Source: Pelecanus crispus
Lineage: Eukaryota > Chordata > Aves > Pelecaniformes > Pelecanidae
DNA length: 64,000 nt
Direction: 5' to 3'
NCBI RefSeq assembly: GCF_030463565.1
Contig: NC_134659.1
Location: forward strand, 9,184,511-9,248,510
Shown here: one piece after another, positions 15,001-26,500 of the stretch
Layout of the letters: every line of letters starts with the position of its first letter
How positions within the stretch are numbered: the stretch's first letter is position 1
Position numbers and translations under genes: made by a program
The notes under the pieces: model-generated
Seen by the model: only the letters and a program-made list of their open reading frames with translations
Databases searched by the model: none
What the model was told of the DNA's origin: nothing

Positions 15001-18000
15001 CATCCCTGGGTGGGGGTCTGCCCCCAGCCTGGACACCCTCTTCCCTCGAAGCCAGGCCCTACTGCAGATCCTCCACGGCCCCAGCAGCCCCATACTTGTA
15101 GGACCCAGCAGCTGTCCTGTGCTCTGCACCCCCAGCCAGCCTGATGCATCCAGTATAGAGCTGGTGGTGCAACATGGGACAAGCGTGGCTGAACAGTTAT
15201 GCAGGGCCCCTTGCCTTGCACTGCCAGCCAGAGCTGCTCCTGGCTTTTTGCTCACCGTTGCACCCCTCTGCAGACCCAGCCTGTGTCCCTCAGGAGGAGT
15301 GGGATGGCAGCATCATCTTCCAAGCTGGGGCGCAGAGGTGGCCAGAAGTAGTGTGCACAAAAGTGCGTGCATGTGCACCTCTGGGACTTCACTGCTCTGC
15401 AGAGGCCAGCGAGGTATTTGCATGTCCTTCGCCTGCATGGGTGGACACCAGTGCGTAAATGGGGACGTTCACTCTGCATGTGTGGGTGCATCCTGCCCAT
15501 GTGCTCCTGCAGGCAGGCAGGCAGAGGTGTGTGTGCAATTCTCAGGTGGGCAGCAGCTGCGTGGGTGGATGCAACGAGGCATGGGGGGGAAGGTTGTTGC
15601 AGGATTGGTGCCGAGAGCTGAGAAGTGTCCTGGGATGAGTGGTGTGTTCCTGCTCCATCTGCTCCTGCTCTCCCTCACATCCAGTCTATCTCCACCAGCT
15701 CATGCCTCATTTTCCACCAGCACCTTGTCTTTTGTGCTCTGGGTCTCCACTGGGCTGTGGCCTCCCATGCTCTGTGTCCCTGCAAACGCATCTCCGTTGT
15801 CATGTCTCAGCCTGTTGGTGCTTCAGCAGAAGGGAGGAACAGGAGCCATGCTGGCCAGATGGATGTATGCTGAGGTCCATTTGTGCACTGTCAGATGTGT
15901 GTAGGGGTCAGCAGGTCTCAGCAGTGCAGACTTTTTCTGCCCCTGGGAACCTGGGCCATGGTACATCCCTGCACCACATCTCTGCTTCCCTCTTGCGTTG
16001 CCTCCATCCTGGATGAGTCCCCATGGCCAGGACAGTCCCTTCAGTCCCCATCAGTGCTTCCTGGATAAGGAAAAGCCAAAAAGGGTCAGGTGGTGTTCCC
16101 AGGGGCTCTCTTCTGGGTGTCCTTCTTGGTCCCAGCTGGCACAGGTGCATGCGTGGCTGGTAGAGCCAAGCCAGTAGCATGGGGATGTCCATGAGTGGCA
16201 AAGGGAAAGGGTTGCAGGGTTTTCTGGGGTACTTCCCTGAGCATGAGTACCTTGATGTTGTGTTGTTTCAGAGGCAGAGGATACACTGTGTCTCAGTATC
16301 TGTTTCCTCCTGAGGCACAGGAATGACCCAAGTCCCAGGGCAACCAAACAAGGTCATTTTGCAAAGGGAGTGCATCTGCATCCTTCACTGCAGCTTTCAG
16401 GAGGGTTTCATGACCAAGACAGAACCTGGCAGGAGGAGGAAGGGTCTTACTGCTGAGGGGATCCCAAATCCTTTGAAATGGCCATCAAATCTCTTAAATC
16501 ACACTGGGCCACAGATCACTAAAACTGACAGCACACAGGGAGCTCTTCGCCTCCATAAAAGTTTTTTTCCATACTGCTTTTGCAGCTTGACATTGTTTCT
16601 TGGCCATGTTTTGGTGAAAGGTTCCCATTCCTTTTGGGGAAAAAGGGCCAAAATCCAGCTCCCAAAGGATGGTGCTGCCCTCTGGTCTTCTGCTCACTGT
16701 GCTCTGTGCAGAGGAGGAGGAGGACATGCCCATGGTGCCTTTCGGGTACAGCAAGGGCCTCTGGACAGCCCAGCTCTGGGGATTGGAGCCCCGTTTCTCT
16801 GCACATTTGGGTGCTCCTAGGTTTTGTGGATGTTCCTTGGGCCTACAAGGTCTGCAGGGGTCCAGCCATCTCTGTCCTCCCCATCACAGGCGCCTGGCAG
16901 TTGGGCAGGTTGGGGGTGGACTGTGGGTGCACGGATGTCACCGACACATGCCCAATGACTCATGTGTGCTGGCAGCTCTGTGGTATCTGCCCCAATGCCA
17001 TGCTGAGCTTGTCCCTTGCTTGTCCCAGTGCCAGAGGAAGAGCGTGGCGAGGAGGCAGCAGGTCTGTGCAGGGCTGGGCCAGCAAAAGGCAGGAAGGGTG
17101 GTCCCAGGGGTTTGCACCTTGGCTGCATCCTCAGGGGTCCTTTAAGCTCAAAGCCACCCAGATGGGAGGGGTGCCCACTATACTAAGAAAGCAGATACAG
17201 TCCCAGCCTCAGCCTTGCTGAGCAAGGAAGCTTCCACATTGTCTGACAGGCTGACACTTCAGGAAAGAACCCTCTTTGTTTACTCTGGTCCCTACTGAGG
17301 GCAAGTTTATGCGGCTACCTTGTTAAGTACTGCAGTTAGTCAGTCATCTTAGGAAGACTTCTCAGTCAGAAGACAGAGGGTGGGAGGAAAGGGCAATTCT
17401 GGGGTTTGTTTTTCTGCAGTGGGGCTGTCTCTAGGCCCCTACAGCCAAGTTCTTTCATCCCACATAGGACAGGGAACAATTCCCTAGGCTGTCCTCAGGC
17501 CTGATATAGAGTCCAGTCCAGGTCTGCAGAGGCTGCTGGCACCCTGGGATCTCCTTGTAAGACACATGGTGGTGGCCCTTGTTTCCAGAATAAGGTTGCT
17601 TTGCTGCTGGCCAAGCCCAGCACTTTGCTCTGGAGCTTGGTCCCTCTGGTCTCCCAGCTCTTGGGTAAAAGGTGGAACTGACAAGGTCTCCCATGGGCCA
17701 TCAGTGATGTTGTTTTCAGGATGAAACTCTGACACCCCCTCGCACACATGTTCCTGCAAACACACAGGCATGCATAGACACGCACCTCTCCAGCACGGTG
17801 ACCGGCATACCGGCACTGCACATCCCAGGGACGGCCTGGTCACCACAATGAGCTGGGCTGGAGGTGACCTGGGGTGGGGGGCTCCCCAGGGCAGCAAGGA
17901 GGAGCCAGTGGAGTGGCCGGGGGGGAGAAGGCATTTGGGATGTGGAGTCTGTGGTGGCTGGCGGGGATGCAGTGGGAGCCACTGCAGTGCAGTGGGTGGG

Positions 18001-18779
18001 TGCAGAAGAGGAAGGAAGCGTGCAGTGACTCTGCGTAGAGCCTGGGCAATAACAAACAGGAAGAGCAGCAGGGCTGTGGCAGCGGGCATCGGCAGGAAGG
18101 ATGTGCAGTGCCCCAAGGGCAGACCTGTCCTACCTGAGCCAGACCCTCCAGGGACCTTCCTCCCCAAATACACCCCCTTCCCTGCCCTGGTGGGGAGGGG
18201 GAGCCCGTGTGTCTTCCCCCAAGGTGTCCAGGGGTGGTCCCAGGTGCAGAGGGGTGGCAGGTGGCACGCACGGAGAGATGGTGGGGTAACACAAGGACCA
18301 CACTGCACATGGCTGGGCATGGAGGGTGGGAGGTGCTGAGCCCTGGCTTGCCCCGCAGAGGGATGGGGAATGGCTGGTGCACAGCTGGGGCAAGGGGATA
18401 TGGCCAGGGTGGCAGGGATGGGAGGACTCATCCTGGCTCCCTGTGGGGCAGGTGGGGTCTGGTGTCCCCAGAGCAGCACCACTGCACCATGTGAAGCATC
18501 CCACCTCGACCCTTCTGCCAGTGGCCCCAGTGCCACGTCTTGTATTGCCTGTCCCTCTGGCACCGGCACCGGCTATGGCCGGTTGCAGAGGGCACTGAGC
18601 ACACCCCACCGGCCCTGATGGAGATGCCCATGGAGGTACTCCAGGATTTTGGGGGAGGCAGGGCTGCGCCCACAGGCACAGGACGGGGGTTTGTTAGTGG
18701 GGAGCGTGGCTGGGGCTGCAGGCGGCCCAGTGGAGCCGAGCTGCGGCGATGTGGCCGGTATGTGTGTGGGCGGCAGGCA
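1..18779. other. Gene-poor 5' flank of PTPN7; no supported gene
   Basis: I see no exon that can be tied to a protein family on either strand. The open frames are numerous because the DNA is GC-rich, but they are low-complexity in translation, overlap on both strands and lack conserved motifs. By established synteny with human 1q32.1, LGR6 should lie to the left on the minus strand. I looked for its leucine-rich-repeat or signal-peptide exons and found none, though short 72-bp repeat exons could be missed by eye. The segment probably holds intergenic regulatory DNA or part of a long LGR6 first intron. Small items are an A-rich tract near 12.94 kb and scattered GATA and ETS-like motifs, for example near 11.85 kb. 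Confidence 0.6.
12936..12971. repeat. A-rich simple repeat
   Basis: A run of A interrupted only by single G or C bases. No target-site duplication or upstream coding similarity was recognised, so it is called a simple A-rich tract and not the tail of a retrocopy. Confidence 0.7.
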
Positions 18780-18933
18780 GGGTGGGGGAGAAGGAGGGAG
18801 AGGAAGCGGCAGAGGCAGCAGCTCCTTTGATAAGCAGCTTCCTGAACACTTTCAAACCGTGGTGTTAGACCGACACGCGCGGCGCCTGCGGGCCTGTGCC
18901 AGGACCGACGGAGCCCACGCCACAGGGCAGCAG
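18780..18933 (+). promoter_or_regulatory. PTPN7: Candidate PTPN7 promoter and non-coding first exon
   Basis: This short CpG-containing stretch ends in a good splice donor (CAG followed by GTAGGC at 18931-18939) with no protein reading frame of note. It contains a GATAAG motif beside a TTCCTG ETS-type core at about 18828-18843, a combination common in blood-cell promoters. PTPN7 is known to be haematopoietic, and its coding exon at 20466 is preceded by a good acceptor (TTTTCTTTTCCAG ending at 20367), so an upstream non-coding exon is required or likely. Its placement here is inference from the donor and motif content only. The transcription start is not determined. Confidence 0.3.
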
Positions 18934-20367
18934 GTAGGCAGCCCCCCAGCCCGCCCATGCTGCCCGCTGGAGAGGGGACCCCCACCAGGCAGCACTGGGC
19001 CCTGGAGCCCATGGGCAGTGGGCATGTGCTCGCTGCCGGACAGCCCGGGAAGGGCTGGGATGCTGGGCAGGGTGATGGGGACACTCTCCCTGCAGGTGCC
19101 AGCAGCTGGGGCTCTTCCCAGGGCCCTCCTGCCTGCCAGGGGCTTGGCTGGGGCATCTCCCAGGTGTTTCCTGGCTGGTGTGCAAGGGATGGCTGCTGGG
19201 GTTGGAGTCTGCTGCTGTCTCTGGCCAGGATCTCCCCTGGTGCTGTGGCTCCTGGAGAGCAGCTGCTCTTGCCCTGCCTGGCCGGAGGACAGGCCCCCCA
19301 GGGCGCCCTGCGTGGGGCATGGGGATGGTGCACGAGGCAGCAGTGGCATTGCCACCCCCAGAAATGCCACCAGGCAGCAGGGAGTCATGGGGAACAGCTC
19401 CTGCCCCAGCCGTGTCCCAAACAGCATGGCCACAGCGTGGACCTGGTTCTCTGCAGGACCTCCCTGAGCTGATGAGGTACCTGGGATTCCACTCTGCCCA
19501 CCAAGAGCTCTGACTCTGCAGCATTCCCTGTCCCTTTGGGTCCATCTCCTCCTCATGAAGGGAGCTAGGGACAAGACGGAGCCTCACTATCCCAGGGTGC
19601 TGCCTGCACCATGAGGAGCACTGCCCAGAGGTGAACCAGCATCACCTGCATCTCCCTGTCCCTGCCAGGGGCTGTCCCAGGGGTGGTGGCAGTGGAGCCC
19701 TGGCACCCTCCTCCAGCTGGGCTACCCCATCGCCTCTTGCTCAACCACCCAGATAAAGCAGTTTCCTCTTGGTGGTTGCTGAGACCTGTGGGATGGAGGA
19801 GGCTGTCCCACGGTCTCCCTTGCCAGAGCTGCAAGGCTGTTGAGGGTGCCAGACCCTGTGTCTCCCAACAGCAGGAGTTGGCCAGGCTTCTTGTGGTGCC
19901 TACAGCCCACCCCGTCTTGCCTGCTGAACGCTACTGTGCTCATGTGGGTCCCAGATCTCCCTCCTCCCCATCATGTCCCCAGGCCTGAAGCAGGCATGGC
20001 AGGGAAGGATGGGAACACACAGCAGCATGTGCTTCCCATGGAGGTGGAGAGCATCTCGGGCTCCCCCAAAATTAGACCATGCTCTGCCAACACAAGGCAT
20101 GGGTGTCTTCTGCTCGGTGCAAGCAGACAACTGTTGGTGCCATGCCCAGGGTCACCAGTGGGTGCCTGTGTGGGTTGCAGTGCTGCGGGCATCCTGGAGG
20201 GTGAACATGCTGGGAGCTCTCTGTGTGCCACCTACCTGGATGCAGAGGCTAGGGGCTCTGGTTCCAGGGCAGCTGAGGACCCAAAATCTGTCCCTTGCTT
20301 AGGGACCATCTGTCAGGAGGTCCACCCAGCCTCATGGTATCTCTCAGATCTGCCTTTTCTTTTCCAG

Positions 20368-20596
20368 CCACTTCTCCTCCGATGGCTCCTTGATTCCCCG
20401 GGAGCTGAGGCCCCCCCGTGTCCACTCCCTGTGCTTCAGGACAAAGGCTTTGTGGCTGCCGCAGCATGGTCCAAGCCTGCTTGGTGTGCTCCAGAGTTCA
20501 TAACGGCAGCCTGACAGCCCGGGCAGCTGGGGCAGACATGGACAAGACGGATAAGCCCAGTCCCTCTGCCAAGAAGCACGTGCGTCTTCAGGAGAG
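20368..20596 (+). CDS. PTPN7: PTPN7 coding exon 1 (5' UTR plus start, kinase interaction motif)
   Basis: Coding starts at 20466; the part from 20368 is a predicted 5' UTR following a pyrimidine-rich acceptor. It encodes residues 1-43 and two bases of Arg44, ending in the basic [10 protein letters not shown] stretch that begins the MAP-kinase docking motif. The donor is AG/GTAAGT at 20597. The first 24 residues before Met25 show little conservation with the human protein as I recall it, apart from the initial MVQA. The motif itself is essentially identical. Confidence 0.9.
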
Positions 20597-23500
20597 GTAA
20601 GTGTGGCTGGACGGTGCCTGCAACCCGAGCCCTGAGCTGTCCGTCTCAGCCCCGACGGCAGGTACCCACAGCACTGCTCATCCCCAGGACTTGGTCTCCC
20701 CCAAACTTCCTTCCCTCAGCCCAGACCTGCCAGCGCACTGCCTGCCAACTTGTGCAGATGCGAGGTCTGAGCATGGAGGTAACCTTGAACCCCTCCGCCC
20801 AGCCCAGGCCAAATCTAGACACTGTCCTTTGAGGGCTTTCCAGCAAAAAGGTGAAATGACAAGCTAATTCCTTGTTCCCCAATGCCCCCCATCTTCTGGG
20901 GTCTCTACCTGTCCCCTTTCTTCATCCTCTGTTATTCTCTGCCTGACTTTTGCTCGGTTTGGGGTGGTTTTAACTGGTGATATGGTGGGATGGGCTGCCC
21001 TCCTGTTCCAGGGTAGCAGAGGGTCAGCCAGGGACCCCTTTGCCTCACAGGAGGGGCTCCAACGTGTCACTGATGCTGGACATGAGCTCACTGGGGAGCG
21101 TGGAGCCCATCCAGCCTGTCTGCACACCGCGGGACATCACGCTGAAGTTCCTGAGGACATCCAGCCACATGCTGAGGAAAGAAGAGCTCCAGCAACGTGC
21201 CCAGAGCCTGACACAGCTCCAGGAGGAGTTTTCGGTATGAAGCTCCCCTCCTCTCTCCCTCCTCACACGAGGGATGGCAGGCGCTGGTGGTGGGGGAGAC
21301 TGGCAGGGGTGGACATCTCCAAGGGAGGCTCCGAGCCCAGCTGTGCCCCACAGCACCAGTGGCAGGGAAGGCGATATGTGCAAACAGGGGTGAGGGGTGC
21401 CCTGGGCATCCCCTGGCTGCCCACTCCCTGGTGCACATGAGTCCCCCTTGTGTCCCTGGAAAGCCTGTCCTGCCCTCCCGTGCTAAGTTCTTCTCCCAAG
21501 GTGGCCTCTCTGGAAGGTGTCCCACCACATCTGGACTAAGGACAGGGCTCATCCCAGGAGCTGACATCTCTGGTGTTGCTGCTAGGTCCCTGCATCAGCC
21601 TCTCATTGTCTGAGGCACCAGCTCTGCCACGATGAGGGGACACAAGCAGCAGCAATGGAGTTTTCCTCATAGTTGTTCTCTCTTCCTGCAGAAAATCCCA
21701 CCCAACTTTGTCAGTCCAGAGGAGCTGGAGATCCCTGGACGTGCCTCCAAGGACAGATACAAAACCATCCTCCCCAGTAGGTGCCACTGCATCCCTTTGC
21801 CTCACATTTGCTCTGGTGCCATGTGCAGGGGGCGGTGGGGTACACATGCATGTGTGTGTGTTTGTGAGCAGGCACAGGTGTTTGTGCGTGAGAGAGGGGT
21901 GACTCAGAGCAGGCCTGGCACCAGGGTGGGCACTCTTGGGAGCTTTTGGTGTTCCTGCTGTTGTTGTTCCTGCTCCTCATGTTGCAGGAGCTGGGTGCTG
22001 TGTTGCAGGGGATGTACACTGTGTTATGGGGTGGTATGTGGGGAGCAACTCCTTGGGGTGTATTCCCAGGGTATGCAGGGCATGACAGCCCAGCCTGGGT
22101 TGCTCCCTGCCACCGTGGGGGCCTTACATGTCCCAAGGGCATGTTGCTGGGGGTATAAAGGCTGAGAATATTATAGGAGGACTCATTTGGACTCTAGTCA
22201 GGCACTGTGGGAGGGTCCTGGGGGGTTATTGCCTGGTGGGTGAGTTATCCCACATGCTCACTGCAGTACAGGCAGGTTTGGCCATGGCTGGCTGTACCCT
22301 CCCATGGTAGTGAGGGTGAATTGGGGCAAGAAGGGGCCCAAGGAGGGTGCAGACAGCTCCAAGCATGGCATGGAGCTGGGAGGACTCAGTTGCCGTCTCT
22401 GGAGCTGAGGCAGGGAGGATGGGCAGGGTCAGGCTCTGAAAGACTGTCCCTGGGGTAATGCCTGCCATCTCTTTCAGATCCTGAGAGCCGGGTCTGTCTC
22501 AGGAGGGCAGGGAACCAGGAGGAAGACAGCTACATAAATGCCAACTACATCACGGTGAGTGTCCGGTCTGATTGGAGAGCAGGTGGTCTCCCAGGTCCTG
22601 CAGCCCATGGCTCACAGGGCATCGGGCTGCAAACCCCTCAGTACTGCAGGTGCCATGCTGGGCCCCACATGCTGGGGCACTGACTGTCACCCACCGTCCT
22701 GTGGCTGCCCTGGGGTAGCAGTCTAAACCTGGCACCCCTGTCTGAGCTGGAGAGATGTGGCTCCATCTGCGCAGGGCAGACACACTGTCCCTATTGGTGG
22801 GAAAGCCTCACAAGCTGGCTGCTTTCGGCTCCCACTGCAGTGGCACCCATATGGGCTCCCTCACAGTGGCTTCTCTATCTTTTCCTCATGCACTAGTCTG
22901 TTGTCTGCTAAGGCCATAGGAGGCAAGCTGCGTCAACAGAGCATTGCAGCCCAGTGCTGTTCAACCCTTACATATTCAGGAATTTCCTCTCTGCTCAGGG
23001 GGTTTGTTGCAATTTCCCAAGAAGAAAGCTAACAAAGGGGAGGGCATGGCTTATCTTTGACACCTGATGGGGTCCCTTTCCAGAGACTGAGAAATCCCCA
23101 GACCCAAGGGTGTTACTTCAGGCAGCCTGATTTATGACAACTATCCTCCTGTGCGAATGACCCCTTCCAGGCTGCAGTATCACTTGTGCTGAACCATATG
23201 TCACCCTAAACCAGGCTCTTGTGTCAGCCAGGCACCAGATGTGCCTGGTTGGTATCCTTCCCCTTGGGACAGCCAGGGGTGCTGGGAAGCAGAGGTGGGT
23301 CCACAGATACTCTGTGTGCGCAGCAGTGAGGAGAGTGTGGGAATGTGGGACTTAGAAAAAGTAGCCCACAAAAGTGCCCTCTGGTATGATGGACAGACCC
23401 CTGGAAGGTGGTCTGAGGGTGCAGGTTGGAGGTGGAGGGCATTTAGTAGCATTTCTTTTCTGATGGTGCTCATGGGTGTGATCCAACAAGGCAGCAGCAG

Positions 23501-26500
23501 TGTGAGCTGCCAGCATCCTGCGGTGAAGGTCAAGGTCTGACTTTGGACACACGAGCACCATGCCTAAAACTGCTGGGAGGCTTGCTGGTTCAAATCAGGG
23601 TTTGAACATGTGTGGCAGAGAGTTACTTTTAGAGTAGTCTTCCTGAAGCAGCCTGGAAGCAGGCAGCTTCACATCAGGTGACACCATCACCCTGTCCACA
23701 TGCATCAGTGTGTACATGAGCATGTGGCATCCTCCATCTCAACACAAGTGCTAACAAAAATGCACAAACACTTCCCATCCTTATCTCACACACATGTGCA
23801 CACACCCAAGCACACGTGTGCCTACACATCCCTGTGTGGAGCTGGTATTTTCTGACCCCTTCCTTCCACTTACCTCTCCAAGGGTGTGACAGTGCAGGAA
23901 TTTGTGGGCACATCAGCAAATCTGCTTCTGGCATGCTTGATCACATCAGTCCCAAACTGGGACTGAATGTTTTTCCTGCTGACCATATCACATGAAATGT
24001 TTCTGAGCATGAGGAGCAGGTGGGGGGCAATTCCCAGTGTTCACACCTCCAGGTCTTACTGCAAGTCTCCTTCTGAATGGAAAATCATGTTCCTAAGAAA
24101 AAGAAATAATCTTGAGGCATGAGAAAAGGGCTATACAAAATGTTCCTGCAAATGTTCCTGCCCCTTGGCTGGGCCAGTGCAACTTCTTGTGGGACCAAAC
24201 TGTTAACAGAATTGCTGGAAAGACCTGGATCAAATCACAGGAGTTTAGGTGCATTTTTAACTGAGATCTCTTTTGACAAAGCCATAAAGCTGTGGCCAGA
24301 GTGCTGTGTAGTTGCTTTTCCAAAAGCTGCGGGTGTTGCAGGTGTTGTGGGTGCCTCCTGCGGCATCCCCAGGGAATCCTCGGCCAGGTGCCTGACTCCT
24401 TGCTATATTGCCAAATAGCATCTCCAGCTGGGAGCTGTAGTAACATGCTACTCACCCCGTCACTTTCCCACACCTCTGCCTGTGCCTGCACTCCAGCTCC
24501 TGCCTGCTGCCACTGCACGCTCTCCTCTCTGCTGGGCCAGCAGCACTGCCCATAGGCCATGGTGTGAAGCAGGAGCTGAGCAGGACTCAGCACCTCCAAG
24601 CTTTTCTATTTCTTTGGCAATTTTATACTGGGGAAGGAAGTGACCACAGAGGCAGAGGATGCTTGGAGCTGTGAAACAGAGCCTGGGGCAGAGGCAGGGC
24701 AGGGGCCTGTGCCGACCACCCCTCCAGGTGTCCCCAGACCCAGCCTTCCCGCTGCTGGGCACTGCCATGTCCCCTCCTGAGCATGGCGGGGAGGCAGCAC
24801 TGGTGGGACCCAGCTGGGACTATCCCAGCTCCCAGCCAGAGTGGAGCTCGATGACTTCTGCTTGTCCTTGGGGAAATGTCTCCGGTGAGAAGCGCCCTCC
24901 CTGCGTTAGCTCTGCCTTGCCAAGGTGTCCATCACACTGGCTATCGTCACACAAATAACCTGGGGGTGCTTGCAAGGAGCTTGGGTGCACATGGCTTGCT
25001 CCATGGGCTTGCTCTTGGATTGTGGGACTGGAATGATGGAGAGGGTGTCTGGTAGTTCCTGATCAGGTCTATAGAAGCATTTCAAGGACAGGTTTAGCAG
25101 GAAATAGCCTGTGTGGCTCAGTGTCTCACCTGTAGAGGAAGACAAGCACCATGAGAGCTGGGGTGGCCTGGAGGCAGGCTCCCCTAGCCCATCAGGGTCC
25201 CCCCCAGCATCACTGGTGGACCATGTGCTTGGCAGGGCTATGCGGGGAGGCCCCGGGAGTACATTGCCACCCAGGGACCCATGCTGAACACTGTGACCGA
25301 CTTCTGGGAGATGGTGTGGCAGGAGGAGGCACCCCTCATCGTCATGATAACCAAGCTCCAGGAGCGCAAAGAGGTACTGTTGTCCCTCCCCAGACCCAGG
25401 CCCAGCACCCCAGCCAGGAGCAAAGGAGTGGGGTGGGGTAATAACAACAGTAAAGGGTTATGCGACACCTGCTTGCTTTCTCTGCTTTGCTCTTAGAGGG
25501 TACCCCTGATGGATCACACATGCAGAAGGGGAGCCCCAGGGCTGCAGCCTTGGCCCCATCCAGCAAAGCCTCTCCTCCTCACGTGGCCTCTCGTGCTCTG
25601 GGCATGCTTTGCCAGCTGGATAATAGGATAAAGAGATTAGGGCAACCCCTGGGAGAAGGAACAGAGGCAGCGGTCAGCAGTGTCCCTCCAGCCCTGAGCA
25701 GCTCTCCTCCTGGGCTGGGAGCTCTCAGATGGTAGATCCAGGCTGGGATGGGAGCTAGCAGCACTGTGCCCTGTGTGGCGGCTGCCCTGTGCCTTGGCTG
25801 GGATCCCTGGCTCCCTGTCCAAGCAACACCTGCCTGGGGGAACTCACCCTCTCTTTCCTGGCCATGTCCTTCCTCCCTTCTATCCCTGACTGGCGCAGCA
25901 TCCCTGTGCCCTCCACTGGGCAGGCTGGGTCTTCCTGGGTCTGGCATGACATGGGCTGGCCCAGGCACAGCTCACGCAGGGCTGGGGAGAGCCGTGCAGC
26001 CCCGGGGTCTGAAAGCCGTATGGCAGGGTATGGGAAAGGGCACAAGGGGAGCAGATGTGGGGAGAGGGATCTACCCCTTCCTTAGCTCCCCCTCTGTATC
26101 ACTCCACATCCACCTTCCTCACTCCCCTACACCCCCCCCCAAGTGATGCCCCTTCCCAAGAGCATGAGCAAAGCATAGCTCAAACATCCAGTGGGTGCCT
26201 TGAACATCTCCACAGCCATGAACCCTGCCTTGTTCTTTCAGAAATGTGTCCACTACTGGCCGGAGAAGGAGGGCATCTATGGCCCCTTCACCATCTGTGT
26301 GCAGGGGGTGAGCGAGTGTGTGGAGTACGTAGTCCGGGATCTCTCCATCCAGGTGGGTTTGAGCTCCGTCCTGGGGCCAGAGGGGGAGCCCAGCAGGGCC
26401 TGGCAGTGCCCCCGACATCCACAGGCTCTCCACTGGGGTGGCAATGCTGTGTGACAGGAGAGCAGAGGGTTCATGGCTTGGAGAGCTGGGTTTTATGAGC

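Noticed and set aside
14963-15904. Plus-strand 313-codon frame
   Set aside because: No family resemblance, internal low complexity, and alternative frames over the same stretch. No promoter or poly(A) evidence.
17484-18569. Minus-strand 361-codon frame upstream of PTPN7
   Set aside because: Proline- and cysteine-rich without any recognisable motif. Overlapping frames on both strands are equally long, as expected in GC-rich non-coding DNA.
1-18779. LGR6 exons expected by synteny
   Set aside because: No leucine-rich-repeat or seven-helix sequence was recognised on the minus strand. Expected position alone is not enough to call it.
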